In this document: positions 1 to 11,066 of the stretch, piece after piece
Position numbering within the stretch: position 1 is the stretch's first letter
Layout of the letters: the number at the start of each line of letters is the position of its first letter
From: Symsagittifera roscoffensis
Lineage: Eukaryota; Xenacoelomorpha; Acoela; Convolutidae
DNA length: 64,000 nt
NCBI RefSeq assembly: GCF_963678635.1
Contig: NC_087065.1
Location: forward strand, 4,614,209-4,678,208
Direction of reading: 5' to 3'
Notes under the pieces: model-generated
Database searches by the model: none
The model's input: the letters and a program-made list of their open reading frames with translations, nothing else
What the model was told of the DNA's origin: nothing
Position numbers and translations under genes: made by a program

Positions 1-469
1 CTAATTGCAGAGGCTTGCAAAACAATTTTCAGCAATTGTTTTTTCAGGGTGTACGATTTGATTTTTTCAGGTTTTCAATTCATGACTAGACAGCTTTTAA
101 TTATGTCCAGGCAGCTTTTAAAATTTGACCAAACTTTTTTCTGGGATTTTTTATTAGCTCGATGCGGTTCAGTTTTTGTGAACGTTGTAATAAAATTTCA
201 AGAAGAACATTTTTGAAAAGTCATCTTTTTTTTGGCTGTAAGCCCTCATTAGAGTTGATTTTTTTTGTTTTAAACTTTGGTAGCACAAACAGATAGAAAC
301 TTTCAATGTCTCTATTTCTTTGTGCTAAAAATAAAAATACGATAAGTTTCCGTTCAACTTCCTTCAAATCAGGTTCAACCATTACCTCAATACGAGATGT
401 GCGAAAAAAAGTTGTGAGAAAGGTGATAAATTTCAGTCCAATCCCTCCCCCCAAGCAAACCACGTTTAA

Positions 470-565
470 TCATTACCCTCAGCACCCTCTCTTGGATGGG
501 GAAATTGGGGAGAGGGGTCGATGGATGGGGAGGTGGAGGGGATGTGTAGGTGAGAGGGTGACTTG
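470..565 (+). repeat. G-rich tract on the plus strand
   Basis: About 95 bases with many runs of three or four G separated by one to eight bases (GGGG, GGGG, GGGG, GGAGG and so on). Such spacing is compatible with G-quadruplex formation. A second tract of the same kind is at 4210-4320. No coding role is supported. Confidence 0.5.
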
Positions 566-724
566 ATTGTGGGCTGCGGTTGTGCTATCGGGTTAGTATA
601 CATAAAAAAAACGTTAAAAGGCATGAATTGAATTAAAAGGATAAAATAATAAACGCAAAAACGAAAGTTTAAAAATGCTTAGTGTCAAAACGTATGGAAC
701 GCAATAGGTAGCAACTGAGCTTAT

Positions 725-802
725 CATCAATTGAGAAAATTCAAAATAAATTCAAAAAAAATTCAAAATAAATTCAAAATAAATTCAAAGTAAATTCAAA
801 AG
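725..802. repeat. Simple tandem repeat of an 11-mer
   Basis: Six to seven copies of a unit close to AAATTCAAAAT, differing by single bases. Ordinary slippage-type microsatellite. Confidence 0.75.
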
Positions 803-1174
803 TGTCATCAATTACCTCCCAAAAATCTAATATAATTAATATGATCGATTCTAATAGAATATATGGACTTGAATTGTGATTCATTACTTGGTAATTTATA
901 GGTACTGATAAGGAAATGCCAAAGCAACTGGTTATGAGCCATTGGCGCTCGGTACGGGTACTTTTTTCTGATGCGATTTTTTTAAACAGACAGTTAGTTA
1001 CAAAATTTATCCCCTTTCTGGTTAAACAACGGGGATGAGGAAGGGGGTTGGTGACAAATGAACTGGGGACGTAAATGAACGTGTACGGAGTATGTTTAGA
1101 TTTCGAGTTAGCCGTGAGTATAGCAGAAGTTGTTGACAATTTTGCAAATAATTTCGCAAAAATTCAAATATTAT

Positions 1175-1345
1175 AATGAATTTTAAATGGATTATAATCC
1201 ATTATCATGGATTTTTTTTGGATTATCTTTTTACGGAAATAATCGATTATAATGACAATATAATTGATTTTGTAGTCTAATTTTGGACAATCATGGATTA
1301 CAATGACAATATTTTAGACAACATTTTTCCGTTATAATCGATTTC
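1175..1345. repeat. Palindromic ATAATCGATTATAAT-rich repeat, copy 1
   Basis: The self-complementary core ATAATCGATTATAAT and its variants (GGATTATAATCC, AATCGATTATAA) recur several times. A second block of the same composition is at 3815-4020 inside intron 1 of the neighbouring gene. It looks like a degenerate dispersed repeat. No ORF is present. Confidence 0.45.
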
Positions 1346-2494
1346 TATCCATGAAACTCCGGTGCGGGTACTTATTTAAAGAAGTTCAGCTTCGTTCAGC
1401 TTTCGAAATCTGTCTTAGTCTGTTTCTTGGAATTTATTGATGCTTTTTGATTTTTTTCAAAATAAAGTTTCAATACTGAGCTTGCAACACTACGAACAAT
1501 CGCGATATCAAAAAAAAAACGCAAAAGCTTGTTTTTTTTCACTTTCTCCTTGAGTTTTTCAGTTGTGACAGCGTTTATGGTCTGGTCAAGCTGGAAAATA
1601 TTGACACGTTTGCTTTATATTGGCTTTCAACTGCATACACAATCTAAAAAGTTGAATAATCAAGATTTCGTGAAAAATTGTGATGGTTTTATCTCAATTT
1701 TGATTCTGTTTCTGGCTAAGCAGTTTTGATCCTTTAAAAATATAGAAAATTGAATCTCATTAGCTATTTTTTGTGCCATGAAATTTCTTGTTTTTTGGGC
1801 ACCAAAAATTTAATAAATTATTGTGGGAAGCATATAAATCTGTGTTCAATTTGAAGCAATTGAAGCAAGCTAAATAGTTCAGGTTTTTTGGTTGGGTTGA
1901 AGTAAAACAAAAAACGAAGTTAATGCCAGATCACATTGTTTCTCCGTTTTTTTTGGCTGAAGACTGCCAATTTCAAATGGAAAGCAAACATTGTCTGCCC
2001 GGGAATTCACGCTCATTTTAGATAAATTATCAATTTTTATGATGAAGATCGGAGCAGATACTCGATTATCGCTTGGCTCAGCTTAAGCGGAAAAAAACAA
2101 ATTGAACCGTTTTTTCACCAACGATTTTTTAAATCCCATTTGCGTGATGTGAATGTGTATAGCAATGAATCTGATCCAGCAATATCTTCAAAAAGCAATA
2201 TCTTCATGAAAGGGTCCTATATTGTCAAATAATACTTAAAAAATTCATTGAGCTTTGAACAAAGCTTTGAGATAGACAGACACGTTTATGTATTAATTTT
2301 ATGTTATGGTCTGAATTGTTTTGGCAATCTGCGAACATTCAATACGTTCTTACAACACAGATGGTGTTATAAATTGTTAGATCGGTTGAATAAAAACACG
2401 AATGGCAAAATTACTCTGACAATTTAGCTAGAAAAAAAAACAAAAAAAAAGAGATAATTTCCAAAGAATTGGTTAAACCACAGACAACAGGGTC

Positions 2495-2632
2495 AGTTGA
2501 AGCGTGCCATAGAAATCCGACTAGCCATAACTTATTGGACAATTAGAGCCATAACTTAATTGAAGTATTACCATAATAGCCCACCTAGCCATAGCTTATT
2601 GGGCGATTGAGGCCATAGCTGAGTGGACTGAT
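2495..2632. repeat. Short AGCCATAACTTATTGG repeats just upstream of the first coding exon
   Basis: Five degenerate copies of a block resembling AGCCATAACTTATTGG sit at about 2505, 2523, 2548, 2588 and 2612, spaced 20-40 bases. The last ends about 25 bases before the start codon at 2650. They may be plain repeats or lie in the 5' UTR or promoter of the gene; the sequence does not decide. Confidence 0.5.
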
Positions 2633-2649
2633 CAGTGATTGTGGTCATT

Positions 2650-5600
2650 ATGGACGTGGATGATGAGGATGAACTGCGACTCCATCTGCACAAGAACATC
2701 AAATCCAACTTTGGGCGCAAACCGGGGTAAGTAGAAATTATGTGTTCATGTCTTTTCTGTTAGTCTTTTCTGTTTGTCATCGCAAGAGGCTACAGGAAGC
2801 AAAATATCAATTTGATTCAGATTATGATAAAGCTCAGAATATTCCGCCAACAGAAAGTAACCCCCCCCCCCCCAATAGACCAAGTTAAAACTTCCACCGC
2901 AGCGTTCAATTAAAACTAAATTTGCTAAGCAGTACGTGTAAAATTCTCTATTCTGATTGGCTGAAAATTCCATCTCAGAACAGAACCAAGTTAACCCCTC
3001 CCCCTAAACGTATTTGGAGTCAGCGGGTGAGATGAGGACGTTAACTTGGTTCAAAGGCAATCGGGCAAAGTACCGGACAAATTATCTAAAAATTCCTCAC
3101 TGTAAAATAACTTGGAAGGGGCGGATTTAGGGGGCAATTTTTACTCAGCGCCAATGTTTCCTAATTTTGAGGGGAAAGCGCTCGCCGAAAAAAAATGCAA
3201 TTTTTTGGTAATAATTTTCCAAAAAGTGCTTAAAAACGCCTTTTGTTGGACTGCTTTTTTAAAATGTTGCCTGTGTCGCAGAAAATGTAGCCAAAACATT
3301 GTCTTTTTCTCAGATAATCAATTGGTCTACCTAAAAAAAGGTCGATAAATTTTTCAAACATTTTTTGAAAATCCGCCCCTCCCCCTCGAGAAAATTTTAG
3401 ATCCACCCCTGCTTATTCGCCTAGTCTGGCTAAGCAAAATTGCGATGAAATATTATGGACTTATCAAAGCCCAGAAATAGTGAACAGGGAAGTTTTTAAG
3501 CAATGCAAGGTTTAATTTAAAAACCACGATCATCACGACATTTGTCAAATTAGAAACAAAAAAATATCACGAATTTCCCTACTTCAAGCAAACAATCATA
3601 AAGTGTTTTTGTATTTGCCTTGAGCAAAAGCTTAGGTCTAACCTCTCCAACTAATTTCACCTTACACTTTTGTGCTGCATTTTGAAAATAGTAATCCAGA
3701 GAAGTAGTTCCAACCAATCACTATGAGGGAAAAAGAATGATCAATGAACAACTGTTATTTTCAAACTCGTATTGGGCCAATTTTGCTATTTTATTGAACC
3801 CCGCACTGAAGTTTCAGGGATAATAATCGATTATATTGGATTTTCATTATCAGTCTTTATAAAATAGCAAAAATATTCGATTATAATCGATTGGAAATGG
3901 ATTATAATTATACAATTTTTTAAGCAATAGAATCGTTTTTAATTGATTGGAATCGAATATTTTCAACTTGTTTTCAAAAAAACTTTATCAAAAAAAATTA
4001 ATCAATTTTAATCCATTTATTAAAATCTTTCGGCGTGCTGTTTTCATTTTTTTATAATGCTGTTAAACGGAACTTAGTTATTTTGTTCTCGCGCTAAATT
4101 TCATTTTTTTTCCTAATTTCAATCGCGTTTATGAAAATTTATAACAAGTCGCGTGTTTTTGTTATTTTTGTAATTAATTTTTTTTCCACCTGGATAAGTA
4201 TTTATGTAGAATGGGTGAATGTGTGGGGAGGGGGTGGTTTGGGTTTAAACGCGGGGAAGGACGGGGAGATGGGGAGAATAAGGGGGCATGAGGGGCTTAA
4301 GGGGTATCGTGGGGGGACTTTCAAGAAATTCGAAATTTCAGTCGATTTTTTTCAAGTCGGCCAATTTGACTTTCCCGAGCACTCCCATAACACTCAAAGG
4401 AAAGTATTTCGATCAAATTGTTAGCGCCGGAGGCAATTTTTTTGAAAAAACTGGTCAAAACTCCGTTTTGGGCACTTTTTTGAAAACACTACATATTAGC
4501 CTCTTCAAAATTACTACATCTTGGCCGCCCTGGATGAACGTGTTCGTTGGAGTTTTGCAGAAACTTGCAGAAAGTAGAGTCATTATTTACAAAGTTTAAC
4601 AAGTTTTCATGGGTTTTTTGTGCAAAAAAATTCCATTCTAAAATTCTAAAACTCCATTCTAAAATCCAAAATTCTAATTTTGCAGAAATTTTTTGACTTT
4701 TTCTGGAATTTTTTGTTCTCAAAATGGCGCTAAAAAGCTCCAAAAACTATTTTATTTGCTCACAACTAAGTTTTCAGGGCTCCAATTAAGCATAAATAAG
4801 CTGTTGTAAGCCTGATCGCTCGCTTTATTTTCTCGAAATTGGAATAAAAATTAAAAACTTAAACCAGTTTTTCTGAAATTTTTTTTCGAATCACGATTAA
4901 AAGGGCTTCAATTTAGTATATCACTCGTTCCGCTGATCATTTGTGCTACTTAAAAAATACAGAAAACACCCGAATACAAAGTTCTTCCCCAATTTTCTAA
5001 TGGTCGGAACAAAAACGTGTTGCAATGAAATTAACACAGAATTCTCGAACATCAGTGTTGAACAAAAAATTTTGAAAAACGGAAAACCAATCGGATATTG
5101 TTTGAGCTCCGACTGAGAGTCGTCAAAGTTAAATTACTTTTAAAAGAAAAACCTTACAAGGTCAAACTGTGCACTGGATAAGCGCACAATGTCGTGTCTG
5201 TATGTTCCTGGATTCCAGAGACAAGTCTATAGACATGTTAAAATTTGGTCAGAGCGGTCTCAAAGAATGAAAAAACAGAAGAACAACAAAAGGAGCGTCC
5301 TTGTTTTGGAATCCGCTACACTTCACAAAATGCACAGTTAATCCTCACAACCCGGGTTGGCCTGCATGAACTGAAAATGCTAGTCGTACAATTCCATGAA
5401 CTAAGTTTATGAAAAACAAACTAATCTTTTAAATTTCATACCTTTACTAAAACAAAGTCATCAAACTTTTAAAGAATTTTCTCTTATTTTGGCATAAAAT
5501 TCGGTTTTTTATCATATTTGAAAAAAAAACTTTTGCCAAAAAAGGCTCATCATACAATTTCCATTTATGGAAATTCTATGACAAGCAATTTTTGATGGCG

Positions 5601-8600
5601 ATAGCAAAAATGTTTCTAATTAATATCGATAATCCCCCCCCCCCACAAAAAAAATATTTTTTTAAATCGCAAAACGAAGCTTGTACTCAAATAAACCTTT
5701 TCTGAAAAAATTTTTGCATACAAAATTTAGTTTTTTGTGTGCATAACATAGTCCTGGATGCACAAAAATTGATTTTTTCAATGCATGACTGACTAAAATT
5801 TTAAGATTTTCTGCCCCGTACACAAATGTTTGTTTTCGTGGTTTGAGATCTTGCTCTAATTGAGCTCGCTTACTCAATGACAAAATTTTGAATTCCAAAA
5901 ACTGGCTGAAACTTAACCTATACTTTTTGTCTTATTCAGTAAATATCAGCAAAACGAGCTAACGAGCCTGTCGGGTGTTCCTTTTTTGGTAAAGGGCGTG
6001 ATTTCTATCAGTGTTTGTCGTATTAAAAACCACCCCCCCCCCCCCATCATTTCAACCAAGTTTTTACATATACCCACATATTCAGTGAGCCCAAATTGGG
6101 TGGGGACGAGATTGGTTTGTGGAGCAAGTATTACCACAGTTCCTACGGCCACGCCCCTTCCAATGGGAACCCCTACTACAGAGATGTGTATGCGAGGGAT
6201 GCGTCTGACTTCTCCCGCAGACAGAGGGGGGTTCTGGGGGAGATGAGAGACATGAAGGACATACTCAGCAAGGACAGGACTAAACTTCTAGGTCAGTATT
6301 TTCATTGAAATTTTATCGTTTTGTGATACTTTTAATCACGTTTCACCATTTATCATCAATATATGCAATCAAAATAACTATATTTACTTAAGGGAGGATC
6401 TAGGGTTTTCATGAGGTTGGGGGGGGGGGATGGGGGTTATGGTGGGACTTAGAGTTTCAAAGTAAGGTCGAAAAAGCTCGACCTTTTTTTTGGTCGATGA
6501 CATTGATTTCCCGAGCTCTCTTCAAACAGCAGCAAAAGGAACCCTATTTTGGCAGAAATTTGAAACAATGACTTAAAAACATCGATTTTGTGAATGTATT
6601 AAAAAATTTTAGCAAGAAAAAAGCGCCTAAAACTGGCAAAGATTAGCGCACAGTAAACTTTTTTTCTTATTCGTGATGGTCTTTATGGATTTTCTCTTCA
6701 CGTATTTACCCAAACTTTTTCTGCTGTCCTCGTTTTAGATTACACTGCAATACTGGAGGACCAGCACGACAGTCTCTACCGCATGTCACGTGACCCCTAC
6801 TACGAATTCCTTCTCCTCAAACACCCCCAGTACAGAGACAAACAGAGTTACTTCCCAAGAAGGAAAGAGGTCAACGAACGCCTCAGGTCGACCTCTTTTA
6901 AAAAAAAAATAATAATAATTTTATTTTCAGTTTGATACAAAAGACAAAAGCCATAAGTCATAACTGTAAATTATTATCCATGAAGGAAGCAACAAATTGA
7001 GAATTGATGCCGTTCGCGTGATGACTCCTTACGAGTGATGTCTTCTTAAATAAAGAACTCCATGAATAATGAAGTCAATTAAATCCATGTGCGAATTATA
7101 TGAGAAATTCCGATCATTCCAGTTCCATAAGTTCCGATTGTATCAGTTGAGTTATTTTTAGTATGACAGCATTAAATTTTCAATTTTTAGAATTCAAAGA
7201 TTGTCCGAAAAAAACCTTATAGGTTTCGACCAGTTTCTATATTTTCTATATTTTAGTTTTATACTTTTATTTTTAGTTTGAGCCATCCCATATATGTTTT
7301 GACCAAGTTAGATAATTCAAGCTTCACTTCGAAATTTTCGTCGACTTTTTTTTCGAAATTTGGCCTTACATTTTATTTGATCTCTTTAATCGAAACAAAA
7401 ACAAAGCCTTCTCTTAATTATGAACAAGATTGAGTTAAGAACGTGAATATTCGGTGGCTGTTTATTTGGAAAAGAATGTTCTCACCATTCATCATTGCAA
7501 AAAAAAACGAAGCCCAAAAAATTTTCTTTTTTTCTTTTTCCACACGTTTTTTGCCGGATTTCTTCGTTTGTTTTTTTTTTCTGGCGAGGAGGTCGAGGCA
7601 ATAAAAACAAAAAGAAAACAAGGTTAAAAAATACAGCAAAATTTTTTTCGACGTTGTTTTCGGGCTCTTCAAAGTCAATAACAGTTCTAAAAAACCCCAA
7701 AATCGTTAAACAACATTAGAAAAAAGTCGGCTCTCAACCTAATAATCACTGTCTGCATGCAGTTACACGTTTGGGAGGTTAAAAAAACTGAAAGAAATAA
7801 TTATGATGGGTTGTATTTAATTAATTTTGGGTTTGTTTATAGTAAACTGGATAGGTTCTATGGTGACAAATTGAGATGGGCGGAGGAGAATGGGAGGGAG
7901 CAGAAGAATAGGGAGTGGCTGCAGGCATACCTCACCCAGAGAGAGAAGGACAGAGAGAAGCCCAAACAGACCCTCAACCACCTCCAACAGTCAGTACATC
8001 GCATATCAATCCTCTTCTCAAATCATTTAACTTCCTTTTCCATTTCCCATCCGGCCTGACACCAAGCCACGTTTTTCTTCAGAAAAGCAGCTCAAGAAAA
8101 AAATTCTCCAAACATTCTCCACTAAAACTCGTTAATCGAAAGAAAAGATTGAGTTTTAAATGTTTTGAGCAGTTTTGTTTCTCTATTGAAGTGTATTTGC
8201 TGATAAAAAACCTTATGGCTTTTTTGGCGGGATTAGCGTATTCTATTTATCCAGAGCTTGTATCGAAAAAGTCATTTGAAAACTTTTTTCCCGTGTTTTT
8301 CTCTTTCTGTTTTTGGGGGCAAGAAAACGGACTTGAAGATGAAGATGTTGAAAAAGTGTCAATAAATCACTTAGTGGTTATCGTTTAGGTAAAATAGCAA
8401 ACGAAGCTCTGCTAAAGCGTCTTGAAGCTTTGCTAGTTAAGTTATTATAATACTGCTTGACTGTTGTAGATATCTGGAGCACACTGGGGAGGCAAACAGA
8501 AGAATAGGGCAGGACCTTGAGGAGGACAGAGAGAGAAGACGGCAGCTGGATGACATCCTCGCCCACCAGAACAGCTCCATCAGGCATGGCCTTTGCAGTA

Positions 8601-11066
8601 TTTTCCGACGCCTCAGACACGCGTAACTTTTGCTCGGCATAAAGAAAATGCCCAAGCATATAACGCGATTGTTTTTTCTGTACAAAAATCCAGTGATCGA
8701 GTTCATTTCTCGTGTTCATTGCTGGAAAGTGAGAAACAATTATTTGACAAAAAAACTGCATATTTCTAAATTAAGGGCATAACAGCGCCCCCCACAAAGA
8801 ACTGACCATCTCGTGTATCGGCAGGGCTGATCTAGGAACTTCTCGATTGACGAGAATTTTCGAAACTTCTCAAAACTGTTTACTATAATATTTCGCCAAA
8901 TTTTTCGCGTTACTTAAAAAAAACAGACGGTAAATGATTTTTATTGTGACTTTTCTTAGACTCCTTTTGGTAAGCTTAAATTTTTATCAAAGTTTGCGTT
9001 TCTGAGCATACTTTTTGACGTCCATTTTAGTGTAGTGTATATTGTGTGTCCCAAAGGAACTCGACCACTGCCTATCTAAACGTGCTTGCGCAAAGGTACC
9101 TGCATATACGCGCAAAAATCGGTTATTTTTGTTTCACCAAGAACTTTTGTTACGCCAAACTAGTTTCCGATTGATTTTGTGTTTGGTTCTGTGATTTTTT
9201 TTGGCAATGAAATTCCAGCAATTAGCAATCAAAGTAAGGTGTATTAAAAGGTGTATTAATTGAAAGACAATCGTAATCTTTCCTGGTCCAACTTATTTAA
9301 TAACTGTTAACTCATGTCAGAAAGTCCTTTATATGACTCTGCTTCAAGTGGTGGAGTCAGTTTTACGAAATAAAATTTTTAAATGAAAAACCTATAAAAA
9401 ATCTTGTAAGTCTATTTTTACCAAACTTTTTCTATAGTTTAAGAATGATTTTTCTGACAAATATTCAATTAAAGCTAGTTTTATAGATGTTGACATATAT
9501 ATCGAGTTTTTCGGCTAATTTGAGCCGCAATTAGTTTTTTATTTGAAAATGTTTGATGTGATGTTACACAATCTAAAAAATGTTAACAATTTAGTTTTTT
9601 CCAAGAAAAACTAGTTCGAAACTATTCAGTGGTCAATGTCAACCTTAGATTCTTTCCAAACCTTTCAGTGTTCTCGGCTAGGAATATATAATAGACTTGT
9701 TAAAGTTTTTGTAAGACAATACATTGTTCTTGTTGTTTTCTCGCAATTTTTGTGCAAGATTTGCATTTGTCTTGCAAAAGTTTTGCAAGCTTTGTATTCT
9801 ATATTTGCAAGAAACAAACAAAAATTTTCATTCTACTATCAAAATAGTTTTAACTTATTATTGTTATTGCTAAGTTCAGTATAGTCAGTGTTTTTAAAGT
9901 TTCTGCTAGTCTCTTGCAGATACTCAGCAAAATTTCACAGCGAGTATTGCTCGATTGACTTTAACCTATTTGACGGCCAGTACAATTAAACTTTTTTCAG
10001 TCGAAACATTTTTCCTCAGTCGAACTCAGTCAAAATGTTTTTTTTTTCTCGATCGAAACGCTTCTCGGTCAAAAAAAAGTGGATTGAGCTCAGTCGAAAC
10101 GTTTTCCTTTGGTCAAACACAGTCGAAATGCTTTTTTGCGGTCGATTTCTTCTCGGTCGAAAAAATTCCTCGGTCGAGCTCGGTCGAAACGTTTTTCCTC
10201 GGTCGAACTTGGTCGAAATGTTCTTCCTTGGTCGAACACAGTCGAAACATAGATAGCTTGAGTGGATTTGGTCGAAACATAACGATCCTGGGTCGAGACG
10301 GTCGAAACATACCATTTTTATTCGAGTCGATCGAAACACAAATCGCAAACCTCGACCCGGGAGCCGAATCCTGTTCAAAACATTTTGTTTTAAAACGATG
10401 ATTTTATTTCTTCTCTGCATCCATCTTTGGCTGTGGCAATATGTGAGTTCTCAACCTTACTTTTTTGGTTCCTGCGAATCTCAGAGGAGCTATCAGTAGG
10501 CCTTAACAGTCCTGTAAAGGATAGTCCATGTGTGTTATCTCCCCACATTCCAGACTGTGTTATTTTTGTTGAGAGACGCTCTTTAGTTTGCGACTCAAGG
10601 CCGTTTTTGCGTCTATAAATTTCACGTGGTACCACTATTGCAGCAGAAATTTTTCTGGCTATGGTAGACCTCTAGCTAGAGGTCAAGTGAGAGCTCGCCC
10701 TCACTCACTATCATTGCCATGGCGTGGGATTGAATCCGCGATCTGACGATTTTAAAGTGAACGCCTTACCACTATGCTAATCGCCTCTTACATGTATGGA
10801 TGTAAATGTGAGCTTTCTTGTGTGTTTTCAGGAAACTGGAAAAAAGACTGGCCAATGAGAGTGAAGAGAGAAGCAGGAAGGCAGCAAATCTGAGAAGACT
10901 CTTTGAAGAGGAGGCCGACCAGATCAGTGAACAAATTGCCCGACAGAACATGCTCAGACACTCCCTCTTGCCAGCCACCAGACTCCCGCTACCAGTTTCG
11001 CCCCGAACTCCTCCCTTTCTTGCTCACCACCCCCACAGTCGTCATAGTCTTCTGCTGGATGACTGA
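2650..11066 (+). CDS. Six-exon gene for a charged coiled-coil protein (unidentified)
   Basis: Exons: 2650-2726, 6086-6291, 6739-6886, 7843-7989, 8470-8583, 10832-11066. Joined, they keep one frame for 308 codons. The ATG at 2650 is the first after an in-frame TGA at 2629. Donors are GTAAGT, GTCAGT, GTCGAC and GTCAGT; the fifth is a GC donor (AG|GCATGG), needed because only it keeps phase with exon 6. Residues 1-100 are acidic, then Tyr/Ser-rich (SKYYHSSYGHAP). Residues from about 100 to 270 are dominated by Glu, Arg, Lys and Leu with heptad-like spacing (LEEDRERRRQLDDIL, RLFEEEADQISEQI), so a coiled-coil cytoskeletal or centrosomal role is a guess. The tail is Pro/His-rich and ends LLLDD. I do not recognise the family. 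If the GC donor is wrong, exon 5 would run on to a stop at 8624-8626. Confidence 0.75.
2727..6085 (+). other. Intron 1 of the coiled-coil gene
   Basis: A GT-AG intron of 3.36 kb. It holds poly-C runs near 2862 and 5635, an ATAATCGATT-rich repeat block at 3815-4020 and a G-rich tract at 4210-4320. Open frames inside it lack splice context and look like chance. No further gene is seen. Confidence 0.6.
4210..4320 (+). repeat. G-rich tract inside intron 1
   Basis: More than ten runs of three to five G in about 110 bases on the transcribed (plus) strand. Compatible with G-quadruplex formation in DNA or pre-mRNA. Matches the composition of the tract at 470-565. Confidence 0.5.
6887..7842 (+). other. 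Intron 3 of the coiled-coil gene
   Basis: A GT-AG intron of 956 bases between the third and fourth coding exons. AT-rich, with an A-run and an AATAAT repeat near 6900. No gene or named repeat seen. Confidence 0.6.
9990..10345. repeat. GTCGAA-based degenerate minisatellite
   Basis: About eighteen copies of GTCGAAA or GTCGAAC, usually paired in a unit near 30 bases (CGGTCGAAC...CAGTCGAAACGTTTTTCCT) with drifting length. Long open frames on both strands here are by-products of the repeat and are not genes. Confidence 0.75.
10717..10787 (-). repeat. tRNA-like sequence (SINE head or tRNA pseudogene)
   Basis: On the minus strand the 71 bases carry an A-box-like TAGCATAGTGG near the 5' end and a B-box-like GGATTCAATCC near the 3' end, at tRNA-like spacing. 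The T stem pairs poorly and the acceptor stem is incomplete, so a functional tRNA is unlikely. A tRNA-derived SINE is the better reading; similar modules recur on the right side of the window. Confidence 0.45.

Larger units (their letters stand above)
1..2494. other. Left intergenic region, no gene seen
   Basis: No open frame here has the codon texture or splice sites of the genes further right. It holds a G-rich tract, a short TTCAAAATAAA simple repeat and a palindromic ATAATCGATTATAAT-rich stretch, listed separately. The rest is AT-rich sequence with nothing I can name. Confidence 0.5.
8584..10831 (+). other. Intron 5 of the coiled-coil gene (GC-AG)
   Basis: A 2.25-kb intron with a GC donor (GCATGG) and a TTTTCAG acceptor. 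It carries a GTCGAA minisatellite (9990-10345) and a tRNA-like sequence on the minus strand (10717-10787). The GC donor rests on phase: 8583 leaves two bases of a codon, and the exon at 10832 supplies one. Confidence 0.5.

Noticed and set aside
7418-7719. Overlapping frames on both strands near a poly-T region in intron 3
   Set aside because: Lys/Phe-rich low-complexity translation between two well-supported exons.
9955-10420. Frames of 148 and 134 codons on opposite strands
   Set aside because: Both arise from the GTCGAA minisatellite, which lacks stops on either strand.
10717-10787. A functional tRNA gene
   Set aside because: T-stem mismatches and an incomplete acceptor stem; box A and box B alone are not enough.
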